Source: Rhinopithecus roxellana (taxonomy: Eukaryota > Chordata > Mammalia > Primates > Cercopithecidae). Taken from it: a stretch of DNA of 64,000 nucleotides. Numbering within the stretch: the stretch's first letter is position 1; the number at the start of each line of letters is the position of its first letter. The position numbers were made by a program, and so were the translations under genes. This document shows, piece after piece, positions 23,932-35,599 of the stretch. The DNA is taken from the NCBI RefSeq assembly GCF_007565055.1, contig NC_044557.1, positions 71,080,095 through 71,144,094 of the forward strand, written 5' to 3'. The notes below the pieces were generated by a model. That model had not been told where the DNA came from and made no database searches. It saw nothing but the letters and a program-made list of their open reading frames with translations.

Positions 23932-24237
23932 GGCCGGGTGCGGTGACTCACGCCTGTAATCCGAGTACTTTGGGAGGCCGAGGTGGGTGGATCACGAGGT
24001 CAGGAGATCAAGACCATCCTGGCTAACATGGTGAAACCCCGTCTCTACTAAAAATACAAAAAAACGTGGTGGCGGGCACCTGTAGTCCCAGCTACTCGGG
24101 AGGCTGAGGCAGGAGAATGGCATGAACCCAGGAGGCGGAGTTTGCAGTGAGCCGAGATTGTGCCACTGCACTCCAGCCTGGGCCATGGGCGAGACTTCAT
24201 CTCAAAAAAAAAAAAAAAAAGAAAAAGAAAAAAAAAA
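23932..24237 (+). mobile_element. AluY/S, sense, full length, inserted in the old L1
   Basis: Starts GGCCGGGTGCGGTGACTCAC at 23932. Both arms are present, with the right arm reading GCAGTGAGCCGAGATTGTGCC, and the tail is A-rich with G interruptions (24204-24237). ATCACGAGGTCAGGAGATCAAG is AluY-like. A target-site duplication is not evident. Confidence 0.93.
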
Positions 24238-24890
24238 TCTATTCATTGTACTTATATTCTTTGTAATAATAAAAATATGTAATTCTAAAATGTTTTCTAG
24301 TTGTTGTATATTAACAATAAAATTTGCATATTGTTATAGTCAGATACCTTGCTAAATACTCATTAATTCTTGTATTTTGTTAGTAGATGGGGTTCCTATG
24401 TAGGTAATCAAATCACCTTTTAATAGTGACAGCCTGATTTCTTTCCATATTTATAGTATTTTCTTCTCTCACAAACTGGATAGGATTTTCAGCATAATGT
24501 TGAATAGAGGTAGTGATTTGGGGTATCCATCTTTTTCTTTTTCGTGGTATTAAATTGAATGCATGCATTACATCATTAATATTTGCTATGGGTTCTTTTT
24601 CTCCTTGTAAATGCTTCTTAGCAGATAAGGAAAACTGTCTTCTATTCCTGTTTTACTAAGTATCTAGTTTAATTTTGTTGGAAAAGGGTGTTGGATTATA
24701 GAAAATGTTTTTTCTGCATCTATTGAGACGATTGTATTTTTTCTTATTTAACCTGGAAATATAGTGGTTTACACTTATAAAATTTTAATGTTAAGCCACC
24801 TTTGATTATTGGAGTAAACACAACCTCTTCATGATATATTCTCTTTTTTAACACTTGACTACGTTTGGATACCTAATAATTTCTTACCTT

Positions 24891-25600
24891 TTAAAAAGTA
24901 AGTTGACAAAATTTTATACATTTCTCATGTACATGATGGCTTCAAAATTTACACATTATGGAATAGCAAAATTGAGCTAATTTACAAATACATTACCTCA
25001 CATACTTATTTTTCATGGTGAGAACACTTAAAACTTATTTTCTTAGCAATTTTCAAGATTATAATACATTGTTATTAATTATAGTCACCATATTATACAG
25101 ATCTCTGGACCTTAGTCATCCATGCTGATGTTTTGTATTTTGATCAATATTTTCCCAATCTCCTTCCCACCCCCAGTCTCTGCTAACTACCATTCTATAC
25201 ATCTGTGAGTTCAACATTTTTAGAGTCCACAAATAAGTGAGATCATGGGGGTATTTGTCTGTCTGTGCCTGGCTTATTACACTGAACATATTGTGCTCCT
25301 GGTTCATCCATTTTGTCAAAAATGGTAGGATTTTGTCTTTAAGACTGAATATCCCATTGTATATTCCATTGTGTATATAAACCACATTTTCTTTATTCAC
25401 TCATCCACTGAAAGATACTGAGGTCGATTCCATATCCTGGCTATTGCAAATTATGCCACAATAAACATGGTAGTGTGGATATCTCTTTGACATAGATTTT
25501 ATTTTATTTTATTTATCTTATTTTTTATTTTATTTTATTTTATTTTATTTCTGGATATACATACCCAGTAGTGGGATGGCTGCTGAATTACTAATATTTT
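24891..25600 (-). mobile_element. L1MA/MB-type 3' end, antisense
   Basis: Carries the typical reversed 3' UTR (CATTACCTCACATACTTATT, GTGAGAACACTTAAAACTTA, AGTCACCATATTATACAG) and the reversed ORF2 end (CCATTGTGTATATAAACCAC, ATTCACTCATCCACTGAAAG, TTGCAAATTATGCCACAATA, CCCAGTAGTGGGATGGCTG). It abuts the preceding L1 head to tail. Confidence 0.82.
25496..25551 (+). repeat. (TTTTA)n microsatellite
   Basis: About eleven pentamer units with a TTATCTTA interruption. It replaces the T-rich segment that lies between the ATCTCTTTGACAT and GGATATAC motifs in L1, so it probably grew from L1 sequence. Confidence 0.95.
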
Positions 25601-25769
25601 CTCATACATGTGAATGCGATTGGTCTCTACTTTTACTAGATTTGCATGATTTTTGTATTCGAGATAAAACTAGGCTCAAAAAAAAGGGCTAAGAAAGTAT
25701 TTTTTCCCCTAATTTCCGATGAATTTTGTAAATCACTGAAACGTGTGACAGATTATGCTTTCTGAAAAT

Positions 25770-26285
25770 GGCCACAGCAATTTTTCAGTCCCACGACTTC
25801 TACCAGAACCTTTTTATTCTTTTTAGGAGGTGAGGTCTATTTTCCTTTTCCTTAAAACGTGATGGAACTTTGTGACTGAGTCAACAAGCAGAGTGAGGCA
25901 GACGTGATGTGTCTTAACTTCTAAGGCTAAGTGATGAAATGTCAAGTGTCATGCCCTAGGAATGATCTTGGGATGCTCACCTTGGGAACAAAGCCACCAT
26001 GTTGAGAAGTCCAAGTCATAGGGGGTGGTTGCACGTAGGTGTTCTGGCTGACAGACCCCATCGAGGTCTTAGACAGTTGCCTGCACCAACCCCAGATGTG
26101 TTAATGATTGGACTTTGTGATTGGATTCCAGCCTCCAGCCTTTGAGCTACTCCAGGTGATGTGAGTGGAACAGAGAGGAATGAGCTCCATTAAGCTCTGC
26201 TCTCACTAAAGGACCACGATCAACATAAATGTTAATTCGGTAAGTTTTGGAGTGGTTTGCTAGTCAGCACTGGATAGCATATAGT
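25770..26285 (+). mobile_element. MLT1J/K-type LTR (ERVL-MaLR), sense
   Basis: Carries GATCTTGGGATGCTCACC, GGAACAAAGCCACCATGTTG, GTAGGTGTTCTGGCTGACAG, CCAGCCTCCAGCCTTTGAGC, GGAACAGAGAGGAATGAGC and GTAAGTTTTGGAGTGGTTTG in the family order. Old and diverged; ends approximate. Confidence 0.72.
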
Positions 26286-26999
26286 TTGGCAAATTTTACT
26301 TGTAAATATTTGGGTTTTAGTCACATTTATTTGGTTACATTGCTACCAAAACTTTTCCATGTTGTCCCAGTTTTCAAATTTGTATTATAAAATTGTTCAT
26401 AGTATTACATACTTAATTAAACCCCTTATATTTAACCAAAAAACAAATCATTAAAATCTTGACAGATATTTTTACTCATTACTAGCAATTTCAGTCTATT
26501 TACATTTTATTGTGTGCAAATATATTCAAAATTGTTTTCACCACCTTCGTTGGTGCTATTTGTTTCACTTTCATTTATTTTTTTTTTTCTACTTTGGGTT
26601 TATTTTTTCCTTATTTGATTTTTCCACACCTTACTACTCTATTTTTATTCCTTAGTGATTATTATAAACATTTTACCAGGCATAATTAGTGATTTAAAAG
26701 TCTTAAAGAGAGCCAGTATCTTAACTATTCTAAAGAACACAGGGACCCTAGAACCGTCTACCTCTGACTAATACATTTCAAATTACAAGTATATATTTAG
26801 TGCAGCATTGTATAATATAATCTCTTGTGATAATAGCAGTGTCCTATATCTGTTTTATCCAAAACAGTAGCCTCTATTGGTATATGGCTATTGATCACAA
26901 GAAATGTGACCAGTGTGACTCAGGAACTAAATTTTTAACTTCATTGTATTTAAATTTAAATGGCTACTTGTGGCTAGTAGATTCTGTATTTAACAGGGT
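26286..26999. other. Unassigned AT-rich sequence
   Basis: No named repeat or gene recognised. Poly(T) near 26579-26589. Confidence 0.4.
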
Positions 27000-28000
27000 C
27001 AGCGTCGTATTTTTGTTGTTTTATGAACTCAGAATTTAGTCATTTTATTGTGTATTTTATATTATTTCTTTTTAATTTACATATTTAACAATTTCTTGGA
27101 TCAACATTTCTTCTTGCATTTAGAACTTGTTACAATCTTTCCTTCTTTAAAGATATCTTTTAGAAGGTATGTTAGTAAAGATTTGCTGGTGGTAAACTCA
27201 GTTTTTAATTTTGGACATGTGTTTGACAATGTCCTTGAAAAATAATTTTTATAACTACACAATTCTAGGTTGATAGTTATTTCTCTCAGTATTTTGAATA
27301 TATTACTCTATGAACTCTGATTTCCATTGAAGCTATTGAAAAATCTGCTGTTAGACGAAATCATCCTCTTTTTAGGCACTCTGGTTTTTATTCTGGCTCT
27401 CTTTCACATACGTTATCTTTGGTGCTCTGAAATTTTACTATGTTTTGTGGATTTTTTTTGCTTGGTCTGCTTGGTATATATTGTGTATTTTCTATTGTAG
27501 ATGTGTGCCTATCCAAAAACTCAGGGAATTCTCAGCTTACATCTCCGTCTTCCCAATATTGCCTCTTTTCTATTCTCTATTATTTTTTAGAGTACAATTA
27601 CATGTATGTTTGACCTTCTCATTTTTATTGTCTTCAATAGCTCTTTTTATATTTTCATGTCCTTGTCTCTCAATGCTGCAAGTTCTACAGCTCTTACTTC
27701 TAGTTCATTGTGTCTTCATCTCTAATATGTTACTTAATATACCACTGAGCTTTTAATTTCAATAAATCTATTTTTTTTCTAAAATTTCTACTTCATCTTT
27801 CTATAATCCATTTGCTTGGTTATTTTTAATAATTTCTTGTTCCTCACTTTTATTATTTTAAAAATTCCTAGATGTTTTATAATGTGATCATTTTCTATTT
27901 ACCATCAGCTAATTCCAGTGTCTCCAATATTTTGTGGTTTTTTTGTGTGGTTTCAGCTGATTCCCTCTCATGGTGGCCTATTTTATTTATGGTTGGGTAA
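27000..28000 (-). mobile_element. Old L1M untranslated-region fragment, antisense
   Basis: T-rich + strand with motifs of the reversed L1M noncoding region: AAATCTGCTGTTAGACG near 27342, GGCTCTCTTTCACATACG, a distant match to the CAATTACACGTATG motif near 27595, and TGTCTCCAATATTTTGTGG near 27918. The apparent 103-codon + strand frame (27445-27756) is hydrophobic only because the DNA is T-rich. Confidence 0.5.
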
Positions 28001-28829
28001 ATTAAAATTTTTGAGCTTATTTTAACTACACATAATCTTTGAGAATTCAGAAGGCCTAATGTGTAGAGTAGCTTTCTGCCACATAAGATGTACATTTACT
28101 TTTACTGGAGCCAAAGGAACATGGATCTATAGTCACTTTAACTTCTGTGGAGGATCCTACCTTCATGCTAGGCATCCTGACCTTGAAGAATGGCTGAGGC
28201 ACCTCCTGAGCCAGGGACTGTTCTTAGAATCAGGGAAACTTGGCTTTTGTGTTCGCTTACTGGCATAATTCAGGGTATAGCTCCCTGTTTCTTTTCTTCT
28301 TTCTCTACTTTCTCCTTCCTGTATCTTTTCTTTGTCTTCATCTTTGGTGATTTCTACAGGTTTTTTTTTTTTTTTTTTTTTTTTTACACCCCAACACTGC
28401 TTTAAAAAATAAGTTTGTTGTAGGTATGCAGGATCAAATTGCATTGCCATCCATGGGCCATTAAGAACATCTATCTGATAATCCTACTAACAGCAGAAGT
28501 CAGCCCATTATTATTACTGACAGCACACTGGCTTCTTCTAGAGCCCTGCAGCATCTCTGGATTGGTGTAAGGTGTTTATTATGGAGTTTCCAGCACTGGA
28601 ATTAGATTGATTCACTTTATTTTCCTTGCCTGCCAGATTTGTTCAGGCTTCATGAAAATCAAATTATGTTGTCAGATAATTATTTTAATAAAATATGCAT
28701 AAAAATACTAAATTATGTGAAAAGTAGATATAGGTTTTACGTTTATAGTCTTCCTTGAGAAAATGTTTTACAGCATACTTGTATATATATTTTTTTCTTT
28801 TCCAAATTCATATTACCTAAGATTACAGG
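28001..28829. other. Unassigned sequence with a 25-bp poly(T)
   Basis: The T run at 28361-28385 follows TTTCTACAGG and is not attached to a recognised SINE. The rest is unassigned. Confidence 0.5.
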
Positions 28830-29070
28830 GAAAGGAAACGTGGAAAAAAATACTGAATTTGGGATCAGAAAAACTAGTCTGTAATCTCAGCTTAGACATT
28901 AAGCATATGATTTTCAACAACGTAATTAACTCCAATGAGCCTGTGTTTTCTCATCTGTATAATGGGATAATTTCGATTTTGTACAGTCATTATGAGATTT
29001 AAATCAATTAAACAATATCATGCATGTGGAATTACCCATCACGGTGTCCAGCACATAGTAGATACTTGCA
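28830..29070 (+). mobile_element. MIR SINE, sense
   Basis: TGAATTTGGGATCAGAAAAAC, then GTGTTTTCTCATCTGTATAATG, GGGATAATTTC, TATGAGATTTAAATCAATTA and GGTGTCCAGCACATAGTAGA cover the whole MIR. Confidence 0.85.
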
Positions 29071-30819
29071 CAGGATTAATTTTTCTTTCCTTCTCGTGAC
29101 ATCTATGAGTTTATGTGACTAGATGTCACATACATTTCTGAAAATATATCTTGAATTTTTTATTGATCTTTATTTACTTCTAGGATAACCTGTCAGCTTT
29201 ACCTCTGTACTAAGAGTTAATTTTTAAAAATAAGACAGAGTGTAACTCCTACCTACACAAATTAAGCCACCTTCAAGATACGGAAAGTTAGATCTGATTG
29301 TAGTTAAAAATGTGAACAATGCTTGTGTAACTTTAGTTAGTCAACATCTGGAACTGATCTAGAAAACTTTGATTAACAGAACCAGCCTGATGAATCCCAG
29401 ATGTTTCAGCAAGGCTGCATTTCCTAGGCTCACTGGATCATGAAAGTGAATACATTCAAGGAAGGGAAACATTTAAAAGAAGTAGGTGTCAAAATGGCTG
29501 AGGGGATATTTGGATATTGGTTCACTTGTGGGGGAGAGGAAGTCTCCTTAAATGAATATCTCCTTTTAGGTTTTATCTATGTTAAGACGAAAATCTGATT
29601 TTTGATTTCCTCAATAATATATCTTGAAACTTCACTTACATTTATAGTGCAAAATAGATTTTTGAACATCTACTATATACAAGTTCGTGCAGTTAGACAA
29701 ATAATAGTCCCTGCCTTTGATGATTCAGTTTAGCAATGGAGATAGTCATGTGAACAATAACTGCAATCAATTATAACTGCTGGAATGAAAGGCTGAGTAC
29801 AGAAAGTATCAGGTCTTCCAATGAAGATGGGAAGGTTCCATGGAGTAGGAGACACAGGGCTCAAGATCTCCATCTGTTACAAGTGGCATTCAGCTGTGCT
29901 CGCATAATTCAACTTCCATAGTATGGTAAGTTCCGTAGATCACTGGACAATTTGTCATTCCACGAAACTATACTTAGAACAGCAATTTCTGAAATGAAAA
30001 ACTAAAGTATTTTGACAATCCAGTGTCACAATGGTAAAATATTGATTAGTAATCTTACGGCCTTTCCATCCTTTGGTAAAGCTCCTAGAAAAGCAATACG
30101 TATTTTAGTATTTCCCACAAATTGTGCTTTCACTAAAGGAATGCATTCACCTTTTGCAACCTTTTTCTCACTCTCATGAATGCCTGATGCTGTGGACAGG
30201 AAAAAAATCAGAAATGTTCTGAGTTCAAAATTACTTTAGAAGCCTTTGGGAGAAAACACATACCTTTTTTTGTGTGTGTTTGTTTGTTTGTGTTTATGTT
30301 TTGTGACATACTTTAGTTCTCATAAAATCTGCTCCATGTTTTTCCCCAAGGAAATCTCTGAGTGAAAAGAAAACCTATACCCTAAGGAGAGGAGCCCAAA
30401 TGCCCTATTGACAGCAATTTTGAAAAGAATTAAATTTATTATTAATAGCATGGTTTCAGAGGTAGAAGAAAGTATACAATAGTAACTGGATAACAGAATA
30501 TGTAAGGCTAATTCTTACAGAAACGGTTTTCAATGAAAACTAAAGGGCCATCAGGCTCAAATGTGCTTAACTCCTTTCTTTATCCAGCCATAAGTGGTAC
30601 TTTATCCCTTTTGTTTTCAACAAAGGAGATTCACTGCCTCCTTCTCTTTCATCCAGAGCTAAACTGCCCCTAAACTCCTATCAGTCCTTTACCTGAGATA
30701 ACAGATATGCTTGTCCCCATGTTCAGAGATTCTTCAACCAGCAAATAAGGACAGTCTCGGACAATTTCCTGAGATTCCAGCCCTTCTTATCGAATCAATG
30801 CCTACTTGTTTTTCAAAAT
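29071..30819. other. Mostly unassigned; one old repeat-like block
   Basis: 29656-29850 (ACATCTACTATATACAAG, AATAATAGTCCCTGCCTTTG, TAACTGCTGGAATGAAAGG) resembles a very old mammalian repeat of the GAGCACCTACTATGTGCCAGG type. A (TTTG)n patch lies at 30267-30290. No gene is seen. Confidence 0.45.
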
Positions 30820-30989
30820 TTGGGGTTTAGATATTTCCTCTGAAAGAACTCCCCCAGTCCTTCTAGGCTCGTTAAGATCCACATGCTACCTACAGTCATA
30901 TGATTCTGTCACATGGCCCTCATCACACCTGTAATTACCTGTGTAGGTAAGTTCAAACTTTTCCTCTGAAGATCTGAGATTGCAGTTTG

Positions 30990-31560
30990 TTGAAATAGCC
31001 ATCACAAATTTATTTGATCATAGTTTTATATGACATGGGAGGCATCAGACTGAAGACCCCAAAGACCCAGGGTGAACTATCCATTTTTATGCTTAGGTAG
31101 ATGAGACATGACCAGCCATGTAGAAATATGATTAAACAAAAAGGATGTGATCTAATAGGAATAGACTGAGGGGCGGGAAACCCAGCAAGCCCTGCTTGTT
31201 TGGATTCTTCTCTGTGCAGCATTCCTTCGGAGAATGGGGCACTGCCCTCTTTGGAATGGGGGGTCTTACAACCTGCAGTGAAACAAGGGAGGCCGGAGAA
31301 TTTCTTTATGGCTAATTCTCACACAGAAAGGTGGGGGAAAGTTGGAGTCATGTTTTTTAGGTTTTTATGGCTGGCTTTGGGGAAAAGGGGTTCTGGTTTT
31401 TATGGCTCACCATGGGGAAGAGGAATTATAGTTTCTATGGCTAGCCTCTGGGGAGAATGCGGGGTGAGAGACAGGAGGGCAAAGACAGAAACTTTGCTTT
31501 TGAGGCCGCCACTTTGGAGGATCATTTTCTGAGCCTCAATACATGCTCAGTGTCCATCTT
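30990..31560 (-). mobile_element. ERV LTR, antisense, inserted in L2; U3 tandem units
   Basis: The + strand shows TTTATTTGATCATAG (reverse of an AATAAA region), GGCATCAGACTGAAGACCCC, TTTTTATGCTTAGG, ATATGATTAAACAAAAAGGATG and an end at CTCAATACATGCTCA. This is the MER4-group LTR layout in reverse. Four GC-rich tandem units lie at 31301-31455. No internal retroviral sequence is attached. Confidence 0.6.
31301..31455. repeat. Four ~32-38 bp tandem units in the LTR
   Basis: Units begin near 31301, 31360, 31391 and 31424. Each has a T-rich start (TTTATGGCT or TTCTATGGCT) followed by a G-rich end (GGTGGGGG, GGGGAAAAGGGG, GGGGAAGAGG, GGGGAG). Diverged copies. Confidence 0.75.
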
Positions 31561-31665
31561 CCTCACCTGATTGTAAGTTCCAGGACAGCCAAACTTTTTG
31601 TGTCTGTATTCACCACCGTATTTCCAGATCATTGTATTTTCTCACTAAATACTTGAAAAGAATAC

Positions 31666-32448
31666 AAATATTCTTAATAGTGTACTAGTTTAACCCCTCA
31701 TCATGTCTTGCTGGATCAATCTAAAGCCCTCAGGGTACTATTCTCTATCTGGGGTGATGTTCCCATAAATGATTACTTATCTCTTCATGGAGATCGTGTG
31801 TCACTTATCTATGTGGGGGAATTTCCAGTTACTTTACCTTATTTGTTTTTTTCGTAGTGCTCATCAAGATTTATATTTATATATTAAATTTTTCTTTACT
31901 TATTGAGTGGCTATGCTGAGGGAAGGACTGTGTCACTAGGGCCTAGTAAGGAAGATGCTCTGGGTTTTTTTTTTTTTTTTTTTTTTTTTCCTGTTTTCCC
32001 CAAAGAAATAAAAGTTGCATGTGTAAATGTTTAGTGAATGCCTAGGCTCATGGGCTGTGGTTTTGCATCTTGATTATTCTAGTATCAAGAATGGTTCTTT
32101 ATACATATTAGGAGCTCAAATTTTTATTAAATGAAGGAATGCAAAAACAATGTCTTAGAATTATCTAAACCATAGGACTTTTGCAATATCTTATCATAGA
32201 AAACTTGCCATTTATACTTATTAGCAACAAATCCAAATGAGATGAATTGCACATCTAAGAAAAGAAAACACCAATTACCAAAATGTATCTATATAACTTT
32301 TATTCAGGAAGCATTAACACGTGGTGTGCAAGGTGCTACTGAACCTCTTTGAGTAAGACATTGTAACTGTGGTGAATCTTCTCTTAATATTCAGGAGTGT
32401 TACTATGAATATAGGATAAGATGATTGACATTCCTCTCCTCGTCTATT
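31666..32448. other. Unassigned, with a 25-bp poly(T) and an L2 end
   Basis: The T run at 31965-31989 interrupts otherwise plain sequence. 32080-32145 (ATTAGGAGCTCAAATTTTTA, TTAAATGAAGGAATG) resembles an L2 3' terminus. Confidence 0.45.
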
Positions 32449-32776
32449 AAGAGTAGCAGCAGCCGGGCGCGGTGGCTCAAGCCTGTAATCCCAGCACTTT
32501 GGGAGGCCGAGACGGGTGGATCACGAGGTCAGGAGATCGAGACCATCCTAGCTAACACGGTGAAACCCCGTCTCTACTAAAAAAATTCAAAAAACTAGCC
32601 GGGCGAGGTGGCGGGCGCCTGTAGTCCCAGCTACCTGGGAGGCTGAGGCAGGAGAATGGCGTAAACCCGGGAGGCGGAGCTTGCAGTGAGCTGAGATCCA
32701 GCCACTGCACTCCAGCCTGGGCGACAGAGCGAGACTCCGTCTCAAAAAAAAAAAAAAAAAAAAAAAGAGTAGCAGC
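32449..32776 (+). mobile_element. AluYR-lineage Alu (Old World monkey), full length
   Basis: The element is 32461-32766 with a 23-bp A tail. It carries GCTCAAGCCTGTAATCC, GAGACGGGTGGATC, ACTAGCCGGGCGAGGTGG, GGCGTAAACCCGGG and GAGCTGAGATCCAGCCAC, the combination of the cercopithecine AluYR group rather than human AluY. It is flanked by perfect AAGAGTAGCAGC duplications (32449-32460 and 32765-32776). Divergence from the consensus is low, so it is young, and it dates the lineage of this genome. Confidence 0.95.
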
Positions 32777-33527
32777 AAATCTAAAATCATCCTTTTTCCA
32801 GAGTTCCCCTAGGGCTACATACTCAGAGCCAGATTCCCAGTGCTGCCCTCGGGGAATGGGAAGGTGCCTCAGAGAGGAAATGCTGATGTGCAGAGCCTGT
32901 GGTCCCAGGGAGTGCTAAGGCCCATCCTCTTCTGGAGCTCCAGGACAGGGTCATCAGGTACTCGGGAGCTTAGGGGCTGAACTGGGTCTTTTGTTGAGGA
33001 CACTGTCACGTGCATGGGGGTGATGCCTCTTTAAAGTAGTTCTGTCACTTCCCTGGCTACAGGACAGTATCAGAGTGTGGGTCAAGATTGAGATACACAT
33101 CTACTCTTTCAACTCCCAGGCTCAGAACCAACAGTCCCAGTCCTGGGGCTGCTCTGATTTTAAACTAAAAAATAGAAAAGGCTTAGTTCTGCTTTTTTCT
33201 CCCCCCCCCCCCGCCCCCCCAAGGAGAGTGGGGTCAGCCAGTCAATACCAATCTCTGTTAAGTAAAATGATTTTTTAGTGATTGCAAGCACTTTTCTCTC
33301 TGGAAAATATGAGTGATGAGTTGGTGTTTCCAGAGTGCAGGATTCCCACCCCAGTCACCCACCCAGCCTCTCCAAAGAAGGTAGGACTCATTTTTTTCCT
33401 TATTCTTTTACCCTTTTGAAATCTTTCTCCCCTCTCTGTCTCAGCAAGAAGGATACTTTTAAAGTTTAATATGTGTCAGGATGATCCACATATAGTAATA
33501 TTAAGCAAGATGAGATGTTTGCAGATA
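32777..33527. other. Unassigned sequence with a poly(C)
   Basis: The C tract at 33201-33220 (12 C, G, 7 C) sits in otherwise unassigned, moderately GC-rich sequence. No gene seen. Confidence 0.5.
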
Positions 33528-34035
33528 CAATAGTCTCCCCTTTATCTGTGGTTTCAGTTACCCATGGTCAACTGTGATCAGAAAATATAAAATGGGGAGC
33601 TCCAGAAATAAACAATTCATGAGTTTTAAATTGCACATCATTCTGAGTACCCTGAAGAAATCTCATGCTGTCCTGCTTTGTCCCACCCGAGACATGAGTT
33701 GTCTCTTTCTCCAGCGTATCCACACTGTAGATGTGACCTGTCCATTGGTCATCAACATCACTGAGGTTCAGTGATCCAGGATCATCTGAAGCAGATGATG
33801 TACTTCTGATGTAGTATCAGAACTTCAATAGCAACCTAATGCTATGGCACAAAGCCTACATCATTCACTTCCTTCCCCTCAGTTTATCATGTAGGTATTT
33901 TATTATCTCACATCCTCACAGGAAGGATGAGTACAGTATGGTAAGACATTCTGAAAGTGTGACCACATTCATATAACATTTATTACAGTATATTGTTGTA
34001 ATTATTCTATTTTATTATTGTTATACTCTCTTTGG
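33528..34035 (+). mobile_element. Tigger-type DNA transposon, internally deleted
   Basis: Begins after a TA with CAATAGTCTCCCCTTTATC, then GTGGTTTCAGTTACCCATGG, CCAGAAATAAACAATTCATG and AAATTGCACATCATTCTGAG. Near the end is TTACAGTATATTGTTGTAAT. This is the layout of Tigger elements (pogo-like Tc1/mariner). Coding sequence is absent, and the right terminus is lost where an Alu fragment sits. Confidence 0.82.
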
Positions 34036-34090
34036 GTTTGAGATAGGATCTTGCTCTGTTGCCCAGGCTGGAGTGCAGTGGTGCAATCAC
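34036..34090 (-). mobile_element. 55-bp Alu fragment, antisense
   Basis: TTTGAGATAGGATCTTGCTC and TGTTGCCCAGGCTGGAGTGC, then GTGGTGCAATCAC, after which the Alu stops abruptly. Truncated on both sides. Confidence 0.85.
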
Positions 34091-35289
34091 AATTCTAATC
34101 ACCTCTTTGGGTTACTCATTGCTGGGTGCTCCCCTGTGTCCTTGTGTGATACAAATATTAATGAACTTTTTTTTCCTCTTTTTTCTCTTTTTAATCTGTC
34201 TTTGCCCAGTTCAATTTATAGTCCTCTAAGCTGGAGAACCCAAAATGAGTAGAGGCAGATATTTTTTTCCTTTCCTATCCTGCCATAAAATTAGTAGGAA
34301 TAGAATAATAACACTTGGCATGAGTTCACAGGTGGGAGATATCATATTTGCTTGTGGGAACTGGAAAAGTTGTGGAGAAATTGGCTTTGGAACTCTACTC
34401 AGATCAGAACAGGGCTTGACTATGTGGAAATATGGCAGAGAGTGGAAAGAAAGCAGGGGGCGTGATTGTGGGGAAAGAAATGGAAAGTTAATGCTAGAAC
34501 CAGCTCACAGATATCTTTGACTAGCCAACTAAGGAGACTTGGCTTTAGTTAGGAAAATAATTTTAAGCAGAACTTTGGTATGTGTGTAGAAATGATGGGT
34601 TGAGGAGCATAGTTGGAAACTTAAAATATTCCAGGAGGAAAGTTAATGAGAGCTTGTTTTAAAGTAGAAGCAGTGGGAAAGGAGAGGAAAAAGATGGACT
34701 GGGGTGAAGGAGACACAGCAATGGACGTAAGGAGGGCAGAGTCAAAGCAGCAGGTGGTTCCTCATGGAAAGATCAGCTGGGGCCACAGTGGACTCACCCC
34801 AGGGGATCAGGTTCCTGTTCTGTCCCAGGGAACAACTGTTTAACATCTGAAAAGTTCCTGAATTTTCAGAGTCAGAGTATAATTTACTCAGAGCTTTCCT
34901 TCTGCCAGGTGCAATGTCTTTTGCCCAACAAACAATTTCCTTTGATGCATTTATCCTTATGAATTATGTTTGTCCATTTACATAATTTGGAAAATAATCA
35001 CTCTGGACATGAAGCTGGTGTTAAGAGACTTGAAGTAGTTTTCTTGTACTTGTTCTCATTTTATCCTAAGCAAAGCACACCATGAGGAAGGCTTTGGTGC
35101 TCTTTTATAGGTGAGAGGCAGTGTACATTGTGTAGCTGTCATCAATATTATTGGTTAAAAGTAATAATAAAAAGCCACCTGTGAGTAGCTGCAGCAAACT
35201 CATGAATGTGAATCCCCATGGGTACACGTGGGCAGCTGTAGTTTTAAGGAACATGAGGCGAGAACCAAAAATACGTTGTTTCACAGCCC
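34091..35289. other. Unassigned, purine-rich sequence
   Basis: 34245-34843 is purine-rich on the + strand and gives two open frames (91 and 65 codons), but the composition is that of AG-rich noncoding DNA. No repeat or gene named. Confidence 0.35.
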
Positions 35290-35590
35290 AGGTTCTGTGG
35301 GCAAACTAGAAATAAACTCCATTGCAACCAGTTAACAGCAGCATAACCTTGGGCAAGTTACTTAGCTTTTCTGAGCTTTAGTTTCCTCATCTACATAATG
35401 GGGTTACATGACATCATCATTCGATGAAAAAAAAAATACTAGTGTCAGCAACAGCTCACACACTGCATTTCTGATTCGGTAAGTGCCAGACATTCACTAA
35501 GAGTTTAACATGCAATATCTCAGTTAATCCTTGCTAGGTTGCCTCTAGAGGCGCTCCAAGTTACCCCGAGTTACAGGTGGCAGTATCCGT
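35290..35590 (+). mobile_element. MIR SINE and a MIR-class neighbour
   Basis: 35290-35415 is a sense MIR (ACCTTGGGCAAGTTACTTAG, TTTCCTCATCTACATAATGG). 35460-35590 (AGTGCCAGACATTCACTAAG, ATCTCAGTTAATCCTTGC, GAGTTACAGGTGGCAG) fits an old MIR-class repeat in reverse. Confidence 0.7.
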
Positions 35591-35599
35591 GTGGGTCTG

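Larger units (their letters stand above)
22541..24890 (-). mobile_element. Old L1 (L1M4/ME-type), 3' region and ORF2, antisense
   Basis: From left to right it reads as a reversed L1: a 3' region (TTTTCACTCAACATTG, GAATAACATTGCTGCG, TACTTCTTTGATTACTGAAG), then ORF2 (TTTTTGATCTACCTGGAATTG, ATTGACACAGCTTTATAATA, CTGGATAGGATTTTCAGCATAATG, TTTTTTCTGCATCTATTGAGACG). It is interrupted by an Alu at 23932-24237 and contains an internal duplication at 23677-23813. No open frame is left. Confidence 0.75.
30820..31665 (+). mobile_element. L2 LINE 3' region, split by an LTR
   Basis: The left part (30820-30985: TTTCCTCTGAAAGAACTCCC, CATGGCCCTCATCACACCTG) and the right part (31561-31665: CACCTGATTGTAAGTTCC, GTATTCACCACCGTATTTCC, CACTAAATACTTGAAAAG) are co-linear in L2. 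The LTR between them therefore inserted into the L2. Confidence 0.65.

Noticed and set aside
27445..27756. Hydrophobic 103-codon frame resembling a membrane protein
   Set aside because: The hydrophobicity results from T-rich antisense L1 sequence; no start context and no family match.
28361..28385. Poly(T) as the tail of a minus-strand processed pseudogene or SINE
   Set aside because: The sequence to its right does not match a known SINE or coding sequence, so it is listed only as a homopolymer.
31965..31989. Poly(T) as the tail of an inserted minus-strand retrocopy
   Set aside because: No retrocopy sequence or target-site duplication is visible next to it.
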